The notes under the pieces are model-generated. The model was given only the letters and a program-made list of their open reading frames with translations, searched no databases and was not told the DNA's origin. DNA of 64,000 nucleotides, from positions 186,001-250,000 of the forward strand of contig CAWJAM010000013.1 in assembly GCA_963840835.1 (NCBI GenBank). The letters run 5' to 3'. The position numbers were made by a program, and so were the translations under genes. This document shows, one piece after another, positions 57,830 through 64,000 of this stretch (the first letter of the stretch is position 1; each line of letters begins with the position of its first letter). Source of the DNA: Rubrobacter_D sp963840835 (GTDB taxonomy: Bacteria; Actinomycetota; Rubrobacteria; Rubrobacterales; Rubrobacteraceae).

Positions 57830-59544
57830 TCGTTGCGTTCGAAGAAGCGGTTCGTTATCGGCATACGCCTATCTCTGCCGAAGGCGCGACCCGTGACTTT
57901 TATGCCCGTGGGGGCCTGGCGGCGCTTGTATTCGGCGCGGTCGACGAGTTGTACGATGCGCCGCACGTCGTCTTCGTCGAAGCCGGAGTCTACGATCTGG
58001 GCTATGCCCATGTCCTCCTCGATGTACGCCTCCAGGATAGGGTCGAGGACCTCGTATGGTGGCAGGGAATCCGTGTCGCGCTGGTCCTCGCGCAACTCGG
58101 CGGTCGGCTCTTTGGAGAGGATCGAGTCGGGGATGACCTCCCTGTTTTTTCTCTCGTTGAAATGGCGTGACACCCTGTAGACCAGGTTCTTGGGTACGTC
58201 TTTTATGACCGCGAAACCGCCGGCGGAGTCGCCGTAGAGCGTCGAGTAGCCTACGCTCATCTCGCTCTTGTTGCCGGTAGACAGGACGATCCAACCGAAC
58301 TTGTTGGAGAGGGCCATCAGGATATTGCCCCTGATACGGCTCTGCAGGTTCTCCTCCGTCACGTCCTCGGGGAGACCCTTGAAGGCGCCTTCGAGCATCT
58401 CCCTGTAGGCGTCGAAGGCGGGGCCGATGGGGATAGTCTGGGTGTCTATCTGCAAGTTCTTGGCCAGCGCCGCCGCGTCGGTGTTGCTCAGATCCGAGGT
58501 GTAGCGACTCGGCATGAGGACACCCGTGACGTTCTGGGGACCGAGGGCCTCGACGGCCACGGCTGCGGCCAAAGACGAGTCGATGCCGCCAGAGAGACCA
58601 AGCACGGCCCGCGAGAACCCGTTCTTGCGGAAGTAGTCCCCGAGGCCAAGGACCAGGCCTTCCAGCACCTCTCCCTCCTCCGAGAGGGGAGGCTCGACCC
58701 TGGGCTCGACCGGCTCCGTCGTGGCCGGCCCGTAATCGGGAACCTTCACTATCTCGGGTATGTGATCCGAGTTCTCCTTGCGGGGCCTCGGGTCGTGGAG
58801 GCGCTGCATGAGCGATTGGTCCGGATACAGGTCGACGAGCAGGAAGTCTTCTTTGAACTGGTCGGCCCTCGCCACGAGCCCGCCCTCAGGGTCGAAGACG
58901 ACCGAGTGCCCGTCGAAGACGAGCTCATCCTGGCCGCCCGTGAGGTTGCAGAAGACGACGTAGCAGCCGTAATCCGAGGCCCGCACGCCGAGCATCCGCT
59001 CCCTGAAGGCGCCCTTGCGCCTGTGGTAGGGGGAGGCCGAGATATTGAGGAGCACGCTGGCTCCTCCGAGGGCCTGCTCGCGCGCCGGCCCGCCAGGGTA
59101 CCAGATGTCCTCGCACACGCTCACCCCGACGAGAGCACCACCGAGGTCGACGACAGGAGCCCCAGAACCCTCCCTGAAGTAGCGGTTCTCGTCGAAGACG
59201 CCGTAGTTGGGCAGGTAATGCTTGTGGTAACGGTGCAGTACCTCGCCACCAGAGACCACCGCGCAGGCGTTGTAGAGGTCGGTGTCGAGGTCGACGAAAC
59301 CCACAGCGGCCACCACGCCCTCCGGGACACGACCGGCGAACTCGCCGAGCGCCCTCATGTTCTCCTCGATAAAGCTCGGCCGCATCAGGAGGTCCTCGGG
59401 CGGGTAGCCCGGGATGGTCAGCTCGGGGTAGGCGACGAGACCCGCGCCGGCGTCTGCCGCCCGCTCCAGCGCGTCGGCCATCTTCTCGACGTTCCCCCAG
59501 ATGTCCCCGACGGTGGTGTTGATCTGGGCCAGCGCAACCCTCAT
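57826..59544 (-). CDS. nadE: Glutamine-dependent NAD+ synthetase
   Basis: A 572-residue two-domain enzyme. The N-terminal nitrilase-fold glutaminase has Glu in AYPELTIPGYPPEDLL, Lys in YHKHYLPNYGVFDE and Cys in GVSVCEDIWYPGG. The C-terminal synthetase has the ATP PP-loop LGLSGGIDSSLAA, then STGNKSEMSVGYSTLYGD. It converts nicotinic acid adenine dinucleotide to NAD with ammonia from glutamine. ATG 59544 is preceded by TATATT at 6 nt, so it is leaderless. It is divergent from the gene at 59629. Confidence 0.95.
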   Translation of the reverse strand: MRVALAQINTTVGDIWGNVEKMADALERAADAGAGLVAYPELTIPGYPPEDLLMRPSFIEENMRALGEFAGRVPEGVVAAVGFVDLDTDLYNACAVVSGGEVLHRYHKHYLPNYGVFDENRYFREGSGAPVVDLGGALVGVSVCEDIWYPGGPAREQALGGASVLLNISASPYHRRKGAFRERMLGVRASDYGCYVVFCNLTGGQDELVFDGHSVVFDPEGGLVARADQFKEDFLLVDLYPDQSLMQRLHDPRPRKENSDHIPEIVKVPDYGPATTEPVEPRVEPPLSEEGEVLEGLVLGLGDYFRKNGFSRAVLGLSGGIDSSLAAAVAVEALGPQNVTGVLMPSRYTSDLSNTDAAALAKNLQIDTQTIPIGPAFDAYREMLEGAFKGLPEDVTEENLQSRIRGNILMALSNKFGWIVLSTGNKSEMSVGYSTLYGDSAGGFAVIKDVPKNLVYRVSRHFNERKNREVIPDSILSKEPTAELREDQRDTDSLPPYEVLDPILEAYIEEDMGIAQIVDSGFDEDDVRRIVQLVDRAEYKRRQAPTGIKVTGRAFGRDRRMPITNRFFERNE

Positions 59545-59550
59545 ACACTA

Positions 59551-59556
59551 AATATA
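59551..59556 (-). promoter_or_regulatory. nadE -10 box, leaderless
   Basis: TATATT, 6 nt (TAGTGT) before ATG 59544. Confidence 0.55.
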
Positions 59557-59614
59557 TCGTGCCGGGCGCCTCCGTGCCGACAGATACGGGTACCCGGCCT
59601 AGCCAACCTTCGGA

Positions 59615-59620
59615 TAGAAT
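59615..59620 (+). promoter_or_regulatory. -10 box of gene at 59629
   Basis: TAGAAT, 8 nt before ATG 59629; no ribosome-binding site. Confidence 0.45.
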
Positions 59621-59628
59621 CCCCGGCG

Positions 59629-60048
59629 ATGGCCGCCCGAAAGCGCACACCCGCGGACGCAGGAGCCCTGGCCGCAGGCCTCCTCGTAGACGCCTGCGGG
59701 ACGGACCCCCAAAACCAACTGCGGCTGCAAGCGGTGAGAGACCTGGCTCTGGACCTCGGGCGCCGGCTCGAGGTCCTCGCCACAGAAGACGCCGACGGCT
59801 CGCTCGTCGAGGCCGCGCTGGCGTGCGCCGACCTGGCCACCCTCGCCGCCTGCAACCTCTCTGTCCTCCCCGATAAGCCTCTGGCGACGGCGGCCGTGCA
59901 CCTGGCGGCAGGGGCAACCCGGGCCCTGATCCCCCTCATAGAACCCGAGGCCGCTACCCTGGATGAGGCTAGCGCCGAATACACTCTCAATGACGCCCAG
60001 AGCGCGGGATGGCGGGCGGACCTGGCCGTGAGACAGCTAGTCAGCTAG
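59629..60048 (+). CDS. 139-residue helical protein of unknown function
   Basis: An alanine- and leucine-rich, probably all-helical protein (MAARKRTPADAGALAAGLLV..., VEAALACADLATLAACN). It has no membrane segment long enough to span and no recognised family. The start is fixed by a -10 box 8 nt upstream. The last codons (QLVS and TAG) are made by the octad repeat AGCTAGTC, so the 3' end appears to have been rewritten by a repeat insertion. Divergent from nadE. Confidence 0.5.
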   Translation: MAARKRTPADAGALAAGLLVDACGTDPQNQLRLQAVRDLALDLGRRLEVLATEDADGSLVEAALACADLATLAACNLSVLPDKPLATAAVHLAAGATRALIPLIEPEAATLDEASAEYTLNDAQSAGWRADLAVRQLVS

Positions 60049-60119
60049 TCAGCACGGCGCTGGCTTCGCCAGACGCCTTGTCGGCACGCTCAGGCTTTGA
60101 GCCTTCGCTTGTCAGCATT
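60034..60119. repeat. Octad run plus CAGCACG box array
   Basis: AGCTAGTC twice (60036-60051), then CAGCACG, a GGCGCTGGCTTCGCCAGACGCC hairpin-like spacer (shown for location), TTGTCGGCACG (60078-60088), a second hairpin and TTGTCAGCATT (60109-60119). Same element as 51.65 kb, joined to an octad run. Confidence 0.6.
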
Positions 60120-60186
60120 TCGGCTTCTCGGTTTTTGGTCGTGGACGGTTTGCGATTGGCGGTAGACGGGTGGGCCGTTAATCGCT

Positions 60187-60813
60187 TTAGAAGATCGGGG
60201 CCGGGCTCGTCTCGGACAGGAGTTGACGGGCTGCTCCGGCGACCCTGCGGAGGTAGCCTTCGTCTTGCGGGACGAACTCTTCGAGGCGTATCCGGGCTGC
60301 GGAGGTTTCATTCTCTGCGTACTCGCGGGCGGGCGCCGACCCCGACTCGTAGAGTGCTTCAACGTCGTCGAGGTTGATCCTGAACACGGCCTCGACCTCC
60401 TCTTTTTGGAGGCGCAGCTCTCCCGGAGGCGTGGCGTCGAAGAGGAGGAAGACCTCGTGAAACTCCCTGTCGCAGCCTACTGGTATCTCCTGTTCCACCT
60501 TTCGGGTCCCGAGTGGGACGAGCCGCTCCGGGTCCACCCGCAAACCGAGCTCCTCCTCGACCTCCCGTAGACCGTCCAGCGTCTCCTCCCCCGCCGCGAG
60601 ATGCCCGGCGGCGGTGACGTCCAGGTAGCCGGGCCAGGTATCTTTCGCGGCCGCGCGACGCTGCACGAGCAAGTAAGACCCCTCGGGGTCGGAGCCGCAG
60701 ATCCAACAGTGAAAACAACGGTGCCACAGCCCCAGCCGGTGCGCCTCGCCCTTGGGAACGGCCTTCCCCGTCTGACGCCCCGACTCATCCAGAATGTCGA
60801 GCAACTCATCCAC
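60187..60813 (-). CDS. Nudix hydrolase, isopentenyl-isomerase-like subgroup
   Basis: A 208-residue Nudix protein. The core is LDVTAAGHLAAGEETLDGLREVEEELGL (location about 65-92); compared with G-x5-E-x7-RE-U-x-EE-x-GU the spacer before RE is one residue short. The start GTG (DELLDILDESGRQTG) resembles YfcD/IPP-isomerase-like Nudix proteins, and CFHCWICG lies just before the domain. TATCCT at 60820-60825 lies 6 nt before GTG 60813, so it is leaderless. Substrate unknown. Confidence 0.85.
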   Translation of the reverse strand: MDELLDILDESGRQTGKAVPKGEAHRLGLWHRCFHCWICGSDPEGSYLLVQRRAAAKDTWPGYLDVTAAGHLAAGEETLDGLREVEEELGLRVDPERLVPLGTRKVEQEIPVGCDREFHEVFLLFDATPPGELRLQKEEVEAVFRINLDDVEALYESGSAPAREYAENETSAARIRLEEFVPQDEGYLRRVAGAARQLLSETSPAPIF

Positions 60814-60827
60814 ACGAAAAGGATAGC

Positions 60828-61016
60828 ACGTCAGCATTTCAGCACTTCATCACGCCGCCCTCCGGGCGGCTCTCAGCAAGTCAGCTTTTCACCGGGGCAT
60901 CTCACCCTGATTGCGCCTCGCGAGGCGCTTTTTCAGCAAACGCTCCGGCGTGCGCCACAAAGAAGCGAACCACGCTACCATGCTGACTAGCTGACAAGCT
61001 GAAGTGCTGAAGAGCC
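60828..61016. repeat. Octad inverted-repeat element
   Basis: CGTCAGCA TTTCAGCA CTTCATCA at 60829-60852, TCTCAGCA AGTCAGCT TTTCACC near 60872-60892, and the inverted TGCTGACT AGCTGACA AGCTGAAG TGCTGAAG near 60980-61011. CG-rich mini-palindromes (CCGCCCTCCGGGCGG, GCCTCGCGAGGC) lie between. The left end abuts the Nudix promoter. Confidence 0.65.
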
Positions 61017-61031
61017 TACGAAGGAGGCACC

Positions 61032-62066
61032 GTGACCACGGTAACCATAGCCAGCTACTTCGAGGAAGAGTACGTCCGACGCATAAGGGAGGTGGACGAA
61101 AGGTTGCGGGTTCTCTACAGGGAGGATCTCGTCCCGCCCCCACGGTGGCCGGGGGACCACGCGGGACCGGAAGAGTGGGAGAGGACGCCCGATGGCGAGG
61201 AGGCGTTCCTGAAGATGCTTGGGGAGGCCGAGATCCTATACGACTTCCCCCGTGGTCACGTCGGGGATCTCGTAGAGGTTGCCCCCAAGCTCAGGTGGGT
61301 GCAGGGGAGCATGGCGGGGGCCGGGGAGGTGGCCGAGAAGGCCGGTATGGGCGAGACGGACGTCGTGGTGACGACGGCGAGCGGCATCTACTCAGGGGCG
61401 CTAGCCGAGTTCGCGCTCATGTCGATGCTCCAACACGCCAAGAACCTCGACCGCCTGCGCCGCGACAAGTCCGAGAAGGTCTGGCGGCAGGGGGCCACGG
61501 GTACCCTCGAGCGGAAGGCGCTTTGCGTCGTGGGGATGGGTAGTATCGGCCGCGCCATAGCAAGCCGGGCGCAGCCCTTCGGCATGCGCGTCGTCGGGGT
61601 CAAGCGTACGCTGCGCGATGACGACGAGGCCTGGGGCTACGCCGATGAGCTGTATCCGACGGCGGAGCTACGCAATGCTCTTGGCGAGGCCGACTACGTA
61701 GCCGTCACGCTTCCCGGCACCCCACAGACGCGGCGCCTCATCGACGCGGAAGCGATAGCGGCCATGAGGCCGGACGCGTACTTCGTCAACGTGGGGAGGG
61801 GCACCGTGGTCGACGAAGCGGCCCTCGTCGAGGCGCTGGAGGGCGGGCACCTTTCCGGGGCCGCCCTCGACGTCTTCGAAGTCGAGCCTCTGCCAGAGGA
61901 GAGCCCATTGTGGGGGCTCGAGAACGTCATCGTAAGCGCCCACACCACGGATGTCGTGCCAGACCTGATCAACGGCGCGCAGACCGACCTCTTCTGCGAG
62001 AACCTGCGCCGATATCTTGCAGGCGAGGAGTTGCTTAACGTACTGGACAAACGACTGCTTTACTGA
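61032..62066 (+). CDS. D-isomer-specific 2-hydroxyacid dehydrogenase
   Basis: A 344-residue NAD-dependent dehydrogenase. The nucleotide motif is VVGMGSIGRAIASRA, then YFVNVGRGTVVDEAALVEAL with the catalytic Arg region, ALDVFEVEPLPEESPLW with Glu, and AHTTDVVP where the catalytic His is expected. GTG 61032 has AAGGAGG upstream. It could act on glyoxylate/hydroxypyruvate-like acids; the family does not decide. It stands alone between repeats. Confidence 0.9.
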   Translation: MTTVTIASYFEEEYVRRIREVDERLRVLYREDLVPPPRWPGDHAGPEEWERTPDGEEAFLKMLGEAEILYDFPRGHVGDLVEVAPKLRWVQGSMAGAGEVAEKAGMGETDVVVTTASGIYSGALAEFALMSMLQHAKNLDRLRRDKSEKVWRQGATGTLERKALCVVGMGSIGRAIASRAQPFGMRVVGVKRTLRDDDEAWGYADELYPTAELRNALGEADYVAVTLPGTPQTRRLIDAEAIAAMRPDAYFVNVGRGTVVDEAALVEALEGGHLSGAALDVFEVEPLPEESPLWGLENVIVSAHTTDVVPDLINGAQTDLFCENLRRYLAGEELLNVLDKRLLY

Positions 62067-62084
62067 AGGAGGTTTCGGGTAGAA

Positions 62085-62104
62085 GGGCTGTTCGCGAACA
62101 GCCC
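62085..62104. repeat. 20-bp palindrome after the dehydrogenase
   Basis: GGGCTGTTCGCGAACAGCCC, perfect 20-bp palindrome flanked by GTAG and CTAC, 18 bp past the stop codon. It may serve as terminator. Related in style to 55823-55851. Confidence 0.55.
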
Positions 62105-62284
62105 CTACAGGTGTCGGGCCACAGGGAGGCCGATGGCCCGAAGAGGCGTTGTTGGCTGTCCGGTTTGTCTGGTCGGGACGGGTGGTATATTTTTCCGTAG
62201 CCGTATGGATCTAAGCGAGACATCGGGTATCGGCGCGTCCCGGAAGGAGGCACGTTTTCGTCATCTTCCCTGTAAGGAGTCTCT

Positions 62285-62570
62285 CTGGAAACCGTAGTAT
62301 TTCCCGCCTTGAGAATCTTCGCCGCGCTACTGCTGGTCGCTTTGAATGGTCTCTTCGTGGCCCTCGATAGGGGAGGTCAATGAGGCCCTCGGCACCGACT
62401 TCGAGACCGTCGGCGGCCTCGTGCTAGGCCATCTGGGCCGGGTACCACAGACGGGAGACGAGATCCACCTCGACGGTTACCTCCTGCGCGTAGCCGAAAC
62501 AGACGGACCGCGCATCGCCCAAATCGTCATTCGAGAGGCCGAAGAGCGAAAGGAAGACGGTCGGAAGTAG
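62285..62570 (+). pseudogene. Internally deleted CNNM/CorC (hemolysin-like) gene
   Basis: The 5' end (from a CTG at 62285 with TAAGGAG upstream) reads ETVVFPALRIFAALLLVALNGLFVA, the first helix of CNNM/HlyC transporters. About 12 codons later, in another frame, the sequence becomes SIGEVNEALGTDFETVGGLVLGHLGRVPQTGDEIHLDGYLLRV, the C-terminal CorC_HlyC domain. Some 300 or more residues (the rest of the membrane domain and the CBS pair) are missing. The remaining 74-codon frame from 62346 cannot make a transporter. Confidence 0.75.
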
Positions 62571-62664
62571 TACCAAGCCCGCGCTCAGACCGTAGGCGCG
62601 AAACGCTCGCCGCAGTGGAGATTCCCGTACGAAACCCTCAAATCGCTGAAAGCGAGGGCCGCTA

Positions 62665-62740
62665 GGCCCGAGCGTGCTGACAAGTGCAAGCCGAAGGCTG
62701 GAACGTGCTGACAAGCGGAGGCGAAGCCGGAGCGTGCTTA
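62665..62740. repeat. CGTGCTGACAA boxes (reverse orientation) and hairpins
   Basis: CGTGCTGACAA at 62673-62683 and 62704-62714, with a decayed third at about 62733. These are the inverse of TTGTCAGCACG. Between them lie GCAAGCCGAAGGCTGG and GGCGAAGCC mini-hairpins. It ends at the stop of the 23-residue peptide gene. Confidence 0.6.
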
Positions 62741-62812
62741 CTACGCGAAGGAGACGTAGATCGCGACGGCAACCGCCGTCAGGACCACGCTGAGAACGAG
62801 CATCTCTCTCAT
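62741..62812 (-). CDS. 23-residue single-helix membrane peptide
   Basis: ATG 62812 has GGAGGTG six bases upstream and encodes MREMLVLSVVLTAVAVAIYVSFA. A basic start and one 18-residue hydrophobic helix are the hallmarks of a regulatory or subunit-like small membrane peptide (compare KdpF-sized proteins). It begins 13 bp after the stop of the ABC exporter gene, in the same direction, so it is probably co-translated and may bind that exporter (inference). Confidence 0.6.
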   Translation of the reverse strand: MREMLVLSVVLTAVAVAIYVSFA

Positions 62813-62825
62813 GGTTTCACCTCCT

Positions 62826-64000
62826 CTAGGGCTGGACCGGGTCGCGCTCCTGCAGGGAGTAGAGCCTCGCGTAGAGGCCTCCCGAGGAGACGAGGTCTTC
62901 GTGGGTGCCCATCTCGGCGACGCGGCCTTCTTCTAGCACGAGGATCGTATCCACGCTCCTGACCAGCCTGAGTTCATGGGCGATCACGAAGGTGGTGCGT
63001 CCTTCTGTCAGGGCCCTCCAGCTCTCCTCGACGGCGGCGGCGGCCTCGGCGTCGAGGCCGGACTGGGGCTCGTCCAGGATCAGGACGGGCGTATCCCTGA
63101 GCATGGCGCGGGCGATGGAGATGCGCTGCCGCTGCCCTCCGCTCAAGCTCTCGCCGCGCTCGGAGAGCACGGCGTCGTAGCCTTCCGGCAGTTCCCGGAT
63201 AAAGTCGTCGGCCCCGGCGAGCTCGGCTACGGCCTCGATCTCCTCCAGGCTCGCCCCTGGGCGCCCGTAAGATATGTTCTCGGCGACACTCGCCCGGAAG
63301 AGCAAGGGGTCCTGCGGCACGAAGGTTATGGAGTCGCGCAACGATTTGAGGGTGAAGTCCTTGACGTCTTCTCCGTCGATGAGCACCCTTCCCTCCTGCG
63401 GGTCGTACAGGCGGGCGATGAGGCTGGTGACGGTGGTCTTGCCGGCGCCGCTGACCCCGACGAGAGCGACCCTGCACCCCTCCTCGACGTCGAAGTCCAC
63501 GCCGCGCAATACCTCCCCGGCCTCGTCCTCGTAGGCGAAGCGCACGTCTTCGAAAGCGACCCTGCCATCGAACGCTGGCGCGGGACGGGCCCCCGGCAGA
63601 TCCTTCACCGTCGGCTCCGCGTTCAGGAGGTCGATGATGCGCTCGCCCGAGACGAGGGAGGTGCCGATCTGGTTCACCTGCCGGCTGAGCGCCCAGAGTG
63701 GCGAGAGGAAAAGGGCTAGGTAGGCCACAAAGACCGTGAGGTCGCCCAATGAAAGAGCGCCGGCTAGGACCTGCCTCGCCCCGAAGTACACGACCAGCGC
63801 CGTGCCGAGGCCCCCGACGATCCCGAGCACGGTGCTGAACTTCGCCTCTATCATCGCGCTGTCCACGCTGGCCTTGAGTGACTCCCTACTCTCCGTCCTG
63901 AAACGTTCCATCTCGTCGTCCTCGCGGGCGAAGAGCTTGACGGCCCTTATGCCGATTATCGCCTCCTGCATGACGCTGGCGATGGCCCCCTCCCTCGTCC
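62826..64000 (-). CDS. ABC exporter, fused permease-ATPase (partial)
   Basis: The C-terminal part of an MsbA/LmrA-like half-transporter; the gene runs off the right edge. Visible are TREGAIASVMQEAIIGIRAVKLFAREDDE (the coupling region, cited for location), the last helices (VVYFGARQVLAGALSLGDLTVFVAYLALFL), Walker A GVSGAGKTTVTS, signature LSGGQRQRISIARAM, Walker B VLILDEPQSGLD and switch VIAHELRLV. The end is normal (SLQERDPVQP). The cargo is unknown. A 23-codon membrane peptide gene follows. Confidence 0.92.
   Translation of the reverse strand, partial: TREGAIASVMQEAIIGIRAVKLFAREDDEMERFRTESRESLKASVDSAMIEAKFSTVLGIVGGLGTALVVYFGARQVLAGALSLGDLTVFVAYLALFLSPLWALSRQVNQIGTSLVSGERIIDLLNAEPTVKDLPGARPAPAFDGRVAFEDVRFAYEDEAGEVLRGVDFDVEEGCRVALVGVSGAGKTTVTSLIARLYDPQEGRVLIDGEDVKDFTLKSLRDSITFVPQDPLLFRASVAENISYGRPGASLEEIEAVAELAGADDFIRELPEGYDAVLSERGESLSGGQRQRISIARAMLRDTPVLILDEPQSGLDAEAAAAVEESWRALTEGRTTFVIAHELRLVRSVDTILVLEEGRVAEMGTHEDLVSSGGLYARLYSLQERDPVQP

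Noticed and set aside
58762..59628. Upstream extension of the gene at 59629
   Set aside because: It is antisense to nadE, whose motifs are unmistakable.

Overview
The window is high-GC DNA with many GTG starts. It also has several promoters whose -10 box ends about 6 nt before the start codon, which implies leaderless mRNAs. Gene content and protein style suggest an actinomycete of the Rubrobacter kind (Rubrobacterales). That placement is inferred, because there is no rRNA or other phylogenetic marker here, and I saw no tRNA, CRISPR array or intact insertion sequence.

Layout. 0.1-2.8 kb: a plant-type ferredoxin, a VapC toxin with its Phd-type antitoxin, and a Tat-exported arylsulfotransferase-like lipoprotein. 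2.8-9.5 kb (minus): APC permease, glutamine-synthetase-like ligase, FluG-type amidohydrolase, a small membrane protein and a Vps62-like membrane protein. 9.8-17.6 kb: FAD-linked oxidase, CorA, a DrrAB-type exporter, a two-domain VOC protein and a Tet-type ribosomal protection GTPase, followed by gene remnants. 17.8-29.8 kb (minus): an Asp23-like protein, then a compact six-gene set. That set comprises a membrane hybrid histidine kinase, a lone receiver, a tandem-HisKA/receiver scaffold lacking an ATPase domain, a MinD-like ATPase, and two giant paralogous membrane proteins that join a transporter fold to soluble domains. I do not recognise this combination as a named system; it is the best candidate for a new signalling system. 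30.1-32.6 kb: a polar amino acid ABC importer.

32.6-40 kb: a disturbed region. A candidate structured RNA is followed by a 380-bp module present twice (near 32.9 and 37.8 kb), and by a GNAT gene, a methyltransferase and an NB-ARC/LuxR regulator that all carry single-base frameshifts. A ParB-like protein and a secreted CSLREA/beta-helix protein come next. 40-50 kb: a PCP_red-type small protein, a hydroxyacid dehydrogenase, two ABC-2 exporters, a divergent SDR/TetR pair with two matched operators, CstA/YbdD and a Uma2 protein. 50-64 kb: CoA transferase, a kinase-fold/GNAT fusion, an AhpD-like protein, an aldo/keto reductase, a NarL-type sensor kinase, NAD synthetase, a Nudix hydrolase, a D-2-hydroxyacid dehydrogenase, a deleted CNNM/CorC gene, a 23-residue membrane peptide and an ABC exporter cut by the window end.

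The most unusual non-coding signal is a set of short intergenic repeats with a strict 7- or 8-bp period, usually arranged as inverted arms, in at least three sequence themes (NNCAGGC, NNTCAGCN, NGAATTN). A related array of TTGTCAGCACG boxes alternates with small hairpins. These recur in at least a dozen gaps and sometimes supply stop codons or abut promoters.
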